Both the position numbers and the translations under genes were made by a program. Source: Senimuribacter intestinalis (GTDB taxonomy: Bacteria; Bacillota; Clostridia; Peptostreptococcales; Anaerovoracaceae). From it: a stretch of 64,000 nt of DNA. The notes under the pieces were generated by a model. That model was not told where the DNA came from. It did no database searches and worked only from the letters and a program-made list of their open reading frames with translations. The number at the start of each line of letters is the position of its first letter. The stretch's first letter is position 1. Shown in pieces: positions 1 to 7,542 of this stretch. The stretch spans positions 1 through 64,000 of the forward strand of contig CALPCJ010000006.1 in the NCBI GenBank assembly GCA_943192975.1, in the 5' to 3' direction.

Positions 1-108
1 TATGTCAATACTTATTCTCAAAAAAATCCCACACCACATTTTCTGTGATGTGAGATTTTCTTAACTTAATGCCATTGGGCAAATGCTGGAGAGTGTTATT
101 TTTCTGCA
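1..108 (-). mobile_element. Right end of a second IS4-type element copy (partial)
   Basis: Bases 6-77 are identical over 72 bp to bases 2717-2788 inside the transposase pseudogene, in the same orientation, so the window opens inside another copy of that element. On the minus strand it encodes the same transposase segment (reading ITENVVWDFFENKY). Bases 60 to about 106 also match 1541-1589 in inverted orientation, which I read as the terminal inverted repeat. The rest of this copy lies left of the window. Confidence 0.6.
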
Positions 109-163
109 AAAGTGCATAAAGACTCTTTTTTTATTTAGAATATTTCTCTTACTATTGGAGAAA

Positions 164-913
164 TTAGAAATTTAAATATGGGGAATTGTACGTGGTATCT
201 CCTTTGTAACTTGTCCCATTCCAAATAAAGATGTGACCATAAGCACGATATGTTCCGGATGATGTTGAATATGTTGCGCTTGTAGTATACTTCTTACAAC
301 CATCACTACTATTAAAAGACGTATCCTTCGATGCAACAATTGTACCAGCGGCATTCACAACATAGGGTCTTATTCCTAAATTACCTGCTGCAACAGAAGT
401 TCCGCTTTCAACCCCAAGGCTAACACTTGAACTTGCATATTTTGTTCCTGCTTTAGAAAGGTTAATGGTAGCCTCACCATAATATGTTCTTGATCCAACC
501 GTCCAAAATTTCTTTGAAGATGTAGCAGAATACAGAGATCTTGCTTGAATACCACTTTCATTTGTATCAGGTGCAGAAATAACAAATTCCCCAATAACCG
601 TTATCCCATCATTTTTATAAACGGGGATTATTCGATCTTTTTGTTCTTTTTGAAGCTGGATTGCCTCTTCTGGATTTTTTGGTAACTCACCGAAAAAATC
701 CGCTTCCTTAACAAATCCATTTTGTCCATTAGTTGCTACTGCAGCAATAAGATCTGGAACTTCTGTCTGTGTCACAATGGAACCATACGTATCCCCAGCT
801 TCATTTGTTTTTAGCGTTTGAGCCTCACTCTCAGCCGGTACTAATGCCAGCATAAATGTAGCAACTAATGCTAACGCTAAACCTAACCGAAAAACTTTGC
901 TTCTACAAGTCAT
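164..913 (-). CDS. Secreted protein of unknown function with a TYG...PDLIA...PKNPEEA N-terminal domain
   Basis: I do not recognise a function. The 249-residue product starts with a signal peptide (MTCRSKVFRLG, then a hydrophobic stretch to about residue 25, cleavage near AESEAQ). Residues 35-112 form a domain shared with the next gene: TNEAGDTYG, VPDLIAAVATNG, LPKNPEEA and IPVYKNDGITVIGEF. The C-terminal half is rich in Ser, Thr, Tyr and Gly, looks like a beta-rich extracellular module, and is absent from the neighbour. The start has a strong AGGAGG seven bases upstream. The gene lies between two IS ends, so it may be cargo or an old host gene trapped between insertions. Confidence 0.75.
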   Translation of the reverse strand: MTCRSKVFRLGLALALVATFMLALVPAESEAQTLKTNEAGDTYGSIVTQTEVPDLIAAVATNGQNGFVKEADFFGELPKNPEEAIQLQKEQKDRIIPVYKNDGITVIGEFVISAPDTNESGIQARSLYSATSSKKFWTVGSRTYYGEATINLSKAGTKYASSSVSLGVESGTSVAAGNLGIRPYVVNAAGTIVASKDTSFNSSDGCKKYTTSATYSTSSGTYRAYGHIFIWNGTSYKGDTTYNSPYLNF

Positions 914-961
914 AATACGACCTCCTTACTATCTTCAATTATAATAGAATATAAACGAATA

Positions 962-1303
962 CTAATTAAATTGAAATTCTCCAATGACAGTAATACCATC
1001 ATTTTTATAGACCGGAATACTTTTCACAAAAGAATCCTCTTGTATGTTTAATGCCTCTTCCGGATTTTTAGGAATCTCTGATACGAAATCGTCCTTTTTT
1101 ACATATCCGCTTTTTCCATTTGTAGCCATTACAGCTATCAAATCAGGATCTTCCTTTAAGAAAATTCCTGTTGGATCAGCAATATGAGCCATGCGACCAT
1201 AAGTTTCTCCATTTTCATTCGTCTTATAACCAATATTCAAACAAAGAGCAATGCAAACTGTAAGAATCGTTATACTACATATAACTATCTTTTTAGATTT
1301 CAT
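962..1303 (-). CDS. Short exported paralog of the neighbouring secreted protein
   Basis: This 113-residue protein of unknown function has an N-terminal membrane or signal segment (residues 5-24). It repeats the neighbour's domain almost step for step: TNENGETYG, DPDLIAVMATNG, IPKNPEEA and IPVYKNDGITVIGEF. It stops right after this domain, so it lacks the Ser/Thr-rich module. GGGGAGG lies upstream of the ATG. The 48-bp spacing and common strand suggest co-transcription with the downstream paralog. The pair looks like a tandem duplication in which one copy lost, or the other gained, a C-terminal module. Confidence 0.7.
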   Translation of the reverse strand: MKSKKIVICSITILTVCIALCLNIGYKTNENGETYGRMAHIADPTGIFLKEDPDLIAVMATNGKSGYVKKDDFVSEIPKNPEEALNIQEDSFVKSIPVYKNDGITVIGEFQFN

Positions 1304-1424
1304 TATTATATCCTCCCCTTTTCTTTTTTATAAGAATATCATATCGATAATAATCTGTCAATCGCTTATTCAAAAAAAATGAAAATTTCAGTCTATTTCA
1401 TCAAATCTGACAGGTTCCTGCACG

Positions 1425-1547
1425 GCTCTTCGTGCAGATATAGTTACTAGTACAGATATTCTTCTTACCGGCGACAAAGACTTTCTGGAGACAGGGCTTG
1501 AAAAGCATATAGCTATGACTCCCTCAGATTTCTTGAAGATGCTGTAA
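1425..1547 (+). pseudogene. C-terminal remnant of a PIN-domain (VapC-like) toxin
   Basis: An open stretch without a usable start encodes ILLTGDKDF and ends TPSDFLKML before a TAA at 1545. This is the usual C-terminus of PIN-family ribonuclease toxins (ADxIVTGDKDLL ... TPxEFLxxL). The catalytic N-terminal two thirds are missing and no antitoxin gene is nearby. The stop falls at the edge of the inverted repeat that bounds the downstream IS, so the gene was probably broken during IS activity. Confidence 0.5.
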
Positions 1548-1589
1548 AAATAATACTCTCTAGCAAATGTTCAATGGCATTAAGTTAAG
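1541..1589. repeat. Left terminal inverted repeat of the IS4-type element
   Basis: Read on the minus strand, this matches 60-108. The inner 18 bp (CTTAACTTAATGCCATTG) are exact and the next 30 or so bases are imperfect, including GAGAGT-TTATTTTT. The two ends face each other across 1.4 kb holding the secreted-protein genes. That is the pattern expected if two IS copies in the same orientation flank them. Confidence 0.55.
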
Positions 1590-2788
1590 GGATTTAAAGA
1601 GAAGTTAGTATTGTTCGCGATATTAACTTCTCTTTCTTTCCCTTTGATTCAAGCTGATTAATTGTTTTTTTGTAGATTTAAAAATGCAACAAATAGACAA
1701 GAGCGTTCCCTTGTCAAAAAAATAATGTATATTTCAAAAATCTATGCTATTCTATACATGAAACTTATTGCCTGTTTGACTTTCCTTTCACGAGGCCTTG
1801 AACGTCCAGGCCGAATGGGCGTTATATATCTTGTAATAAGTGATTCAATATCAGGTGGGATATTTATACTAAGCAGGAATTCACGGCATATATGTACTGC
1901 GACAGAAAAATTGACCTTATATTCATACTTTCTGTCTTTCTTTTCAATGACTACGTGCGAGGTAATCAATTCTGAAAAGTTATACATGATTAACCGTGCA
2001 AAGATTTCTTGAAGTATGTATTCCACCTTTTTTGAATGAAAATGAAGCAGTCCTACTGTATATTTCAAATCTCTAAATGAAGTTTCAATTCCCCACCGCA
2101 TGCCATACAGTTGTTTCAGAGTATCCGCAGGGAATTCATCAGTATCCGGCAGCTCTAAGCCATGCAGAATACCGATGAATATTGATTAAAATCTTTCACC
2201 CGTATTAGATAAAACCATCCTTTTTCTTGGATATGAGCCATGTTGTTATATGCTTCATATCCTCTGTCTGCAATCACAATTACATTTCCCTGCAGAGCGG
2301 ATCTGTCCACCATTTCAGTAAACGCTTTGTTTTCACCGGCTTCTTTGCGTTTGAAAACGACTGCATCCTCATAAGTGTGAGATTTCAGATTATATAAAGC
2401 ATTCAAATGCAGCAGATTATAAGGCTTTACACCTTCTGCTATTTGAAAAAGAGAGTCTTTATCGTTTAGATTAGTTGCGATTTGAATATCTGAACCATCA
2501 ACAGCCAAGAGTTTATATCCTTTATAATTATCATTACTATAAGTTGCTGCTGTAAAATCATGAAAAAGCGACGCAAATGCTTTAGGAAGTATGTTCTTAC
2601 GCTGCTGGACAAAAGCAGATGATGTTGCTGTATTTAAGCCATAGCCAAACTGCCGTAAAAGTTCATTTGATAAAGATGCTCCCTCCATTGTCAATAACGA
2701 AAGAATCATTTTCTCACAATACTTATTCTCAAAAAAATCCCACACCACATTTTCTGTGATGTGAGATTTTCTTAACTTAATGCCATTG
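1541..2788 (-). mobile_element. Decayed IS4-family insertion sequence
   Basis: The element carries a DDE transposase on the minus strand. Its left end is the inverted repeat at 1541-1589. The right boundary is uncertain: the inner 18 bp of the repeat recur at 2771-2788, but the outer repeat does not follow, so this end seems rearranged. A 72-bp exact copy of its right part lies at 6-77. Confidence 0.6.
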
Positions 2789-2988
2789 TTATAGATGCGC
2801 CTGGGCTTTTTACTTTTTTGCTTTTTTAGTACGCGATGGAGTGTATGCATACTTGCGTGCTTTGCTTTGTTTGCGACACCAGCTGCCTTGCGAGACCTCA
2901 TCTGATTAGGAAGAAATATACATTTATGCAAAGAGATATTTGAATATTGCGCACAAGTGATATAAAATGTAGACATGTTGTAAAACAA
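1742..2988 (-). pseudogene. IS4-family DDE transposase, frameshifted and internally deleted
   Basis: The first part (2988 down to about 2175) carries VDGSD and IADRGY, the two catalytic aspartates. The last part (2101-1742) carries MRWGIETSFRDLK, the YREK-type motif with the catalytic glutamate. The reading frame breaks near 2173, where one base appears lost: restoring a G would give SSGILHGLELPDTDEF. The sequence then jumps from DTDEF to PADTLKQLYGMRW near 2132, skipping roughly 70 residues usual in the family. The transposase cannot be functional. The apparent N-terminal extension beyond about 2788 may be flanking DNA rather than the original start. Confidence 0.8.
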
Positions 2989-3001
2989 AGGAGGGGATTT
3001 T

Positions 3002-3781
3002 TTGTATAACAGTAAAACTCATGTAGCGTATGAACTAAAGAGATTGTTAACGACAAAACGGCGTTATCAGGAAAGACTGGAGCAATTACCGCAGGGCTAT
3101 TTGAAACTCTGCGCCTCTAATGGCAGACCGTATTACATGCGGCTCAAAGATGGACAGAAACAGTATTTAGGAAACGGTGCAAAAGAAGAAGTGCAGAAAT
3201 TGCAGGAAAGACGATTTTTGGAAGTTACAATTCGGAATATAGAGTATAATCAGGGCTTGATGGAGCAGTATTTGGATCAATATCGTCCGACCGAGCCTCA
3301 TGAGGTCATGCAGTCACTGCCGAAGGCGTATCAGAGGTATGATACGTACTGGGCAGAGGGGATACTGAATCCGAAGCAGTGGGAATTTGCTGATTACAAC
3401 AAATCTAATTTTCATCCGGAGCATTTGACTCATAAAACGCAAAAAGGAGAATTTGTACGTTCAAAGTCAGAAGCTCTTATTGCGGACATTTTATATGAGC
3501 GAGGAATCCCATATCACTATGAGGAAAGGCTGCTGCTGGGCGATAAAACTGTTGTACCGGATTTCAAAGTTCTGGTGCGCAGTGAGAACCGGTTCAAGTT
3601 TTTAGAACACTGTACCATGATAGAGAATGAGCGCTATATTCGAAGCTTTATTTGGAAGATGCAGCAATACCAGGCACATGGATATTTACCGTGGCGGGAT
3701 ATTTTCTATACCTTTGATGATGTGGACGGCAGTATTGACACCTTCAGCATCAACAAAATGCTGGATCATTATTTTGAATAG
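3002..3781 (+). CDS. Conserved protein with a PD-(D/E)XK nuclease-like core
   Basis: This 259-residue protein starts at a TTG preceded by GGAGGGG; no ATG fits the ribosome binding site. The N-terminal half is charged and probably helical (YQERLEQLPQGYL, then RLKDGQKQYL). Residues 150-215 look like a restriction-endonuclease fold: RSKSEALIADILYERGIPYHYE, then VVPDFKV and FKFLEHCTMIEN, giving the E...PDF...(L)EH pattern. Proteins of this kind are common near mobile DNA in Clostridia without an assigned role. It lies directly beside the IS remnant and is followed by a perfect hairpin. No methylase or other partner is nearby, so I do not assign a restriction system. Confidence 0.7.
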   Translation: MYNSKTHVAYELKRLLTTKRRYQERLEQLPQGYLKLCASNGRPYYMRLKDGQKQYLGNGAKEEVQKLQERRFLEVTIRNIEYNQGLMEQYLDQYRPTEPHEVMQSLPKAYQRYDTYWAEGILNPKQWEFADYNKSNFHPEHLTHKTQKGEFVRSKSEALIADILYERGIPYHYEERLLLGDKTVVPDFKVLVRSENRFKFLEHCTMIENERYIRSFIWKMQQYQAHGYLPWRDIFYTFDDVDGSIDTFSINKMLDHYFE

Positions 3782-3818
3782 TTCCGCATTTTAACTGGGG
3801 TTAGTTAAAATGCGGAAC
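3781..3818. terminator. Perfect 15-bp hairpin after the nuclease-like gene
   Basis: GTTCCGCATTTTAAC at 3781-3795 pairs exactly with 3804-3818 across an 8-base loop and overlaps the preceding stop codon. There is no clear T-run on either side, so intrinsic termination is not certain. It lies between two convergent genes. Confidence 0.5.
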
Positions 3819-3847
3819 TCTCAAAGTAGTAATGCCGGAAAAGAAAA

Positions 3848-5404
3848 TTACAGAAGCACTGTTTCCGTCGCCACATTATCGCAGAACGCTTTATCATGCT
3901 CGACAAAAATCATTGTCGGCTGAAATTGCAGAAGCAGATTTTCTATCTGCATGCGGGATAAAACGTCGATGTAGTTGAGCGGTTCGTCCCAGATGTACAG
4001 ATGAGCGTTTTCGCAGAGACTTGCGGCGAGAAGGACTTTTTTCTTCTGGCCTTCACTGTAGTCCTCTATATTTTTCTCAAATTGAAGTCTGCTGAAGTCG
4101 AGTTTTCGCAGAATAGTTTTCAGCAGAGTAATATCAATGCTGCGACGTGAGGCATAAGTATCCAGCGTACCGCAAAGACCTGCTGTGGTCTGCGGTACAT
4201 AGGAAATGACAAGTCCGCTGCCGACGTGCAGATTCCCGGTGAATTCGGGGAGACTGACAGGCGCTTCGTCTGTTACAGCAGCAAAGGTGCTTTCTGCAGC
4301 TTGCAAAATCAGCTTCAAAATGCTGGACTTGCCACAGCCGTTAGGTCCCTGCAGTGCAATTCTGTCGCCGCGTTTGACAGTAAAAGATTTCTTGTTAAAA
4401 ACTGGGAACGCTGTTGAATCCGCAGAGTCCAGGTAAAACCCGCTTACGTGATCTAAGGTAACCAGTACATCCGTGTGATAGGTTAGAGGATGGATTTTCA
4501 GGTCGTCTGCGCGCTCAATATTTTTCAAAAGAGAAGATTTTGAATTGATAGCTGCTTCCTTTCGCATCGCTGCCGCTTTGGAACGTTTCATCATTTTAGC
4601 GGACTGGGCGCCGATGTGACCTTTGTCAGGTTTGACACCTGCCTGACCGCCGGTACCGCCGGTTTTTCGCTTTTCAATAGTATCAGACCAGGCAGCAGTG
4701 CGGCGTGCGGCGGCTTCCATAGATTTTATCTGTCTGGTTAGCTTTTTGTTTTCAGCCATTTCGTAGCTGTCCTGCAGCTCCTTATTGTAGAGCCATGAGG
4801 AGAAATTTCCTTTTTGAATTTCGATATTTGTTTTGTTGATGGACAGAATGTGGTCCACGCAGGCGTCTAAAAAAAGACGGTCATGGGAAACCAGAATGAA
4901 GCCCCGCTTTTTCTGCAGATATTTGGCAAGGATTTCTCTGCCATGCATGTCCAGGTGGTTGGTCGGTTCGTCGATGAGAAGAAAGCCGTCCTCCCTTAGA
5001 AACAAAGCAGCTAGCTGCACTTTGGCTTTTTCGCCGCCGGACAGAGAAGTATACGGGCGATATAGAATATCGTCGGAAGTTTCCAGATAGTTGAGCTCGC
5101 GGGAAAGCTGCCAGTATTCATAATTTGGCACAATCTGATCGACGATGTCCAGCGTCAGGCGGTTTGTGTCATCGGCAGTCTGAGGCGTAAAGGGAAAATA
5201 GCTGAAAGTTACTTTGGAAGAAATTTGACCCTCATAAGAATATTTTCCCAGAAGCAGATTTAGGAACGTGGTCTTTCCCCTGCCATTTCGACCGGTAAAT
5301 CCCAGTTTCCAGTTCGTATCCATTTGAAAGCTGACATTTTTAAAAATCGTATCGTAACTGCCATCGTAGGCGAAAGTTAAATTGTTTATACTTATTAAAG
5401 ACAT
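3848..5404 (-). CDS. ABC-F ribosomal protection protein, Lsa-like
   Basis: This 518-residue cytosolic protein has two ATPase domains and no membrane segments. Domain 1 has Walker A GRNGRGKTT, signature LSGGEKAKVQLAALF and Walker B LLIDEPTNHLD. Domain 2 has GPNGCGKSS, YSEGQKKKVLLAASL and YIWDEPLNYID. The linker between them is rich in Lys and Ala. The WDEPLNYID and PTMIFVEHD wording is typical of the Lsa branch, which displaces lincosamides, streptogramin A and pleuromutilins from the ribosome. The start at 5404 is chosen because AGGAGGTGC lies six bases upstream; an in-frame ATG at 5428 precedes this site. A leader peptide and terminator hairpin upstream suggest antibiotic-induced attenuation. 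Drug spectrum is inferred from family only. Confidence 0.88.
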   Translation of the reverse strand: MSLISINNLTFAYDGSYDTIFKNVSFQMDTNWKLGFTGRNGRGKTTFLNLLLGKYSYEGQISSKVTFSYFPFTPQTADDTNRLTLDIVDQIVPNYEYWQLSRELNYLETSDDILYRPYTSLSGGEKAKVQLAALFLREDGFLLIDEPTNHLDMHGREILAKYLQKKRGFILVSHDRLFLDACVDHILSINKTNIEIQKGNFSSWLYNKELQDSYEMAENKKLTRQIKSMEAAARRTAAWSDTIEKRKTGGTGGQAGVKPDKGHIGAQSAKMMKRSKAAAMRKEAAINSKSSLLKNIERADDLKIHPLTYHTDVLVTLDHVSGFYLDSADSTAFPVFNKKSFTVKRGDRIALQGPNGCGKSSILKLILQAAESTFAAVTDEAPVSLPEFTGNLHVGSGLVISYVPQTTAGLCGTLDTYASRRSIDITLLKTILRKLDFSRLQFEKNIEDYSEGQKKKVLLAASLCENAHLYIWDEPLNYIDVLSRMQIENLLLQFQPTMIFVEHDKAFCDNVATETVLL

Positions 5405-5431
5405 AAATATGCACCTCCTGGTATTCATACA

Positions 5432-5465
5432 ATAAAATAAGCTGCAAGAAAGTATCTCACAGCTT
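5432..5465 (-). terminator. Putative attenuator hairpin in the ABC-F leader
   Basis: On the minus strand AAGCTG (5465-5460) pairs with CAGCTT (5444-5439), with weaker inner pairing, and is followed by ATTTTATT. It ends about 20 bases before the ABC-F ribosome binding site. A second hairpin (AAGGAAC and GTTCCTT, 5483-5519) lies just upstream. Terminator and alternative-pairing hairpins between a leader peptide and an ABC-F gene are the known layout of ribosome-mediated attenuation. Confidence 0.5.
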
Positions 5466-5633
5466 ATAAATATTGCAAAGCTAAGGAACGCGGCGCAAAG
5501 GCAGCACCGGTAGTTCCTTGTAAGGGCAGCATATATTTATTCTCAAAGATGGGTAACTTTCTCGCAGACTGCATGAGAAATAAAGCGGCAGGTGACTACC
5601 GTCTTAAAATAAACTTCTTCATGCATGATTAAA

Positions 5634-5654
5634 CTAGCAAGAAATGTTACGCAT
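5634..5654 (-). CDS. Leader peptide MRNISC upstream of the ABC-F gene
   Basis: A six-codon reading frame (ATG CGT AAC ATT TCT TGC TAG) is preceded by GAGGTGAAAAG, a good ribosome binding site. It lies between the putative promoter at 5741-5749 and the hairpins at 5432-5520. In related antibiotic-resistance genes, drug-stalled ribosomes on such a short frame prevent leader hairpins from terminating transcription. The role here is inferred from position. Confidence 0.5.
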   Translation of the reverse strand: MRNISC

Positions 5655-5740
5655 CTTTTCACCTCAAATCTTTAGATATTTTAGTTCACACAAAGGTGGT
5701 AAACAGACAAGCAATCTGCTGCTGTCTGTACCCAAAGGCT

Positions 5741-5749
5741 ATTATAACA
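5741..5749 (-). promoter_or_regulatory. Extended -10 promoter for the ABC-F leader
   Basis: The minus strand reads TGTTATAAT (extended TG plus perfect TATAAT). The -35 region is poor (TTTCTT). It would start transcription near 5734, about 80 bases before the leader peptide. Confidence 0.45.
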
Positions 5750-5772
5750 AATTCGCCAAAGAAAAGAAAGCC

Positions 5773-6438
5773 TTATTTTTCTTTTCCGCGAGCTTCCTCA
5801 AGATAATTGTAAAGGGTGAATTTTGAAATCCCGAGAAGTTCGCAGACTTTTTGACCGGATTTTTGAATCATAAAGACGCCGCGCTCGTCGAGGAATTGAA
5901 GCAGTTTAATCTTTGCGTCTTTATTCATTTTGTCCGGCGGCGTGCCGATAAATGCCAGCGCTTCTGTGATGATATTGTCCATCATGCCGTGAATGGATGA
6001 CGGCTGCAGGTCGAATTCATTACCGTTGGTAGACAATACGCTGGTTTCGAACTGGCCTGATTCAGAAAGACCTTTTACGGCATTTTCCAGTGCAACCAAA
6101 TCGGTAATATCCTGGTTGATACACAGAGAACTGTTCAGTGTGCCGTCCTCATCAAAAAAGTTGGCGGTTGAAGAACGAATAATCCGCCCGTTTGGAAGGT
6201 GGGAAATGTGACGAACCTTTTCAATGGATTTTCTGGGATGATTAACGTTCATGTATTTTAGGAAAGACTGTGTCGGTGCATCGCCGATGGTTCTGCCGGT
6301 CACGTGGCCGTTGACTATATAGACGATGGTATGATCCAGCTCTCCGGTAAAGTCGTGTATAACTACTTCTGCAGCAGAGCCGAACTGAGCGGCGACTAAA
6401 TCTGCAATCTGTTTCAGCTGGTCGAAATTATTAACCAT
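5773..6438 (-). CDS. YheO/DauR-type transcriptional regulator (PAS-like plus HTH)
   Basis: The 221-residue protein has an N-terminal YheO-like PAS domain (residues 1-120, with VVIHDF, GHVTGRTIGD and SSLCINQDIT). It ends in a helix-turn-helix of the same family (residues 180-218, KLLQFLDERGVFMIQKSGQ, then VCELLGISKFTLYNYLEEAR). The family includes DauR, the D-arginine-responsive regulator of Pseudomonas, but most members have no known ligand. It is divergent from ptb-buk, with only 190 bases between start codons and an inverted repeat over the ptb promoter. Control of ptb-buk is therefore plausible but unproven. Confidence 0.8.
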   Translation of the reverse strand: MVNNFDQLKQIADLVAAQFGSAAEVVIHDFTGELDHTIVYIVNGHVTGRTIGDAPTQSFLKYMNVNHPRKSIEKVRHISHLPNGRIIRSSTANFFDEDGTLNSSLCINQDITDLVALENAVKGLSESGQFETSVLSTNGNEFDLQPSSIHGMMDNIITEALAFIGTPPDKMNKDAKIKLLQFLDERGVFMIQKSGQKVCELLGISKFTLYNYLEEARGKEK

Positions 6439-6531
6439 ACAGCAACACTCTCCTTTAAGCTTTGTTCAAAAATATACTTTATTATACCAATTTTTTTGCG
6501 TTTTCGCAAGATGCCAAACAAAAAGTTAGGA

Positions 6532-6575
6532 GGTCAAAAAAATAATTTGACCATGTACAGTAAATGTGATATGCT
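6532..6575 (+). promoter_or_regulatory. ptb-buk promoter overlapped by an inverted repeat
   Basis: TTGACC (6547-6552), 17 bases, then TATGCT (6570-6575) forms a sigma-70-type promoter. GGTCAAA (6532-6538) and TTTGACC (6546-6552) form a 7-bp inverted repeat with 7-bp spacing whose right arm is the -35 box, so a protein bound there would block RNA polymerase. The divergent YheO-type regulator is the nearest candidate. Confidence 0.5.
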
Positions 6576-6630
6576 TAACATAAGATAAATTACATGCAAT
6601 ATGCAATCCGTACGGCGGGAGGAAAAGACT

Positions 6631-7542
6631 ATGGCATTTAAAGATTTTGAGGAATTGGAAAAGAGCTTTCACGCAGCGGGAAAGAAGACCGTTGCAGTGG
6701 CGGCAGCGCAGGACAAATCTGCTTTAACTGCGGTGAGACAGTGCAGAAAGGAAGGTTTAGTTGATGCCATTTTAATTGGTGATGAGGCTCTGATTCGTGA
6801 AGAAATCAAAGCTTTTGACGGTGACCTTGACGATTGTGAAATCATCGATGCTAAGACTTTGGAGGAAGCTGCGCAGAAGACTTGCCAGTGCGTCAGAGAT
6901 GGAAAGGCGGACTTCATTCTAAAGGGCAAAATTGATACGGGGATTCTTTTGAAGGCCGTTGTAAAAGAGGAGAATGGTCTGCGTACAGGAAAGCTGATGA
7001 GCCATCTGGCATTTTTGAAAATTCCAAATTACCACAAGTTGATTGTACTGACCGACAGCGGCATGGTTCTTTATCCGACCCTGGAACAGAAGAAGGAAAT
7101 TATCGAAAATGCTGTTGAAAATCTTTGCAATATGGGATATGATATGCCAAAGGTCGGACTTTTGGCAGCGATAGAGAAGGTCAATCCCAAGCAGCCGGAG
7201 ACTGTGGACGCAGCGGCTTTGACCGAAATGTATAAAAATGGAGAAATCACAGGATGTATTGTGGAGGGGCCTCTTTCTTATGATATTTTGATGAGCAGGC
7301 AGTCGGCACACAAGAAGGGGTTTGACAGTGAACTGGTAGGCGACGCTGATGTGCTGGTCGTGCCTGATATGCCGTGCGGCAATATTCTCGGAAAGGCACT
7401 TCTCTTCTCGGCGGGTGCTGATATGGCGGGGCTGATTGTCGGAGCAAAGGTGCCCATCGCTCTGACTTCAAGAGGCGCTACAGAGAAGGAAAAGAGACAG
7501 TCGCTGCTTCTGGCTGCGGCGTGTGCGAAAGGAGACAAATAA
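6631..7542 (+). CDS. ptb: Phosphate butyryltransferase
   Basis: This 303-residue cytosolic enzyme interconverts butyryl-CoA plus phosphate and butyryl phosphate plus CoA. It is of the PTA/PTB acyltransferase fold, with KGKIDTGILLKAV, LMSHLAF, ITGCIVEGPLSYD and a C-terminal LTSRGATEKEKRQSL typical of Ptb. The length matches clostridial Ptb (about 300). I chose the start at 6631 because GGGAGG lies eight to nine bases upstream. The stop and the next ATG are adjacent, so the gene is translationally coupled to butyrate kinase. The pair makes ATP during butyrate formation, or activates acids in the reverse direction. Confidence 0.93.
   Translation: MAFKDFEELEKSFHAAGKKTVAVAAAQDKSALTAVRQCRKEGLVDAILIGDEALIREEIKAFDGDLDDCEIIDAKTLEEAAQKTCQCVRDGKADFILKGKIDTGILLKAVVKEENGLRTGKLMSHLAFLKIPNYHKLIVLTDSGMVLYPTLEQKKEIIENAVENLCNMGYDMPKVGLLAAIEKVNPKQPETVDAAALTEMYKNGEITGCIVEGPLSYDILMSRQSAHKKGFDSELVGDADVLVVPDMPCGNILGKALLFSAGADMAGLIVGAKVPIALTSRGATEKEKRQSLLLAAACAKGDK

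Noticed and set aside
2789..2988. N-terminal 65 codons of the transposase frame as true transposase
   Set aside because: The homology between IS copies ends at 2788, so the upstream part may be flanking DNA read in frame. Kept in the pseudogene range but not trusted.
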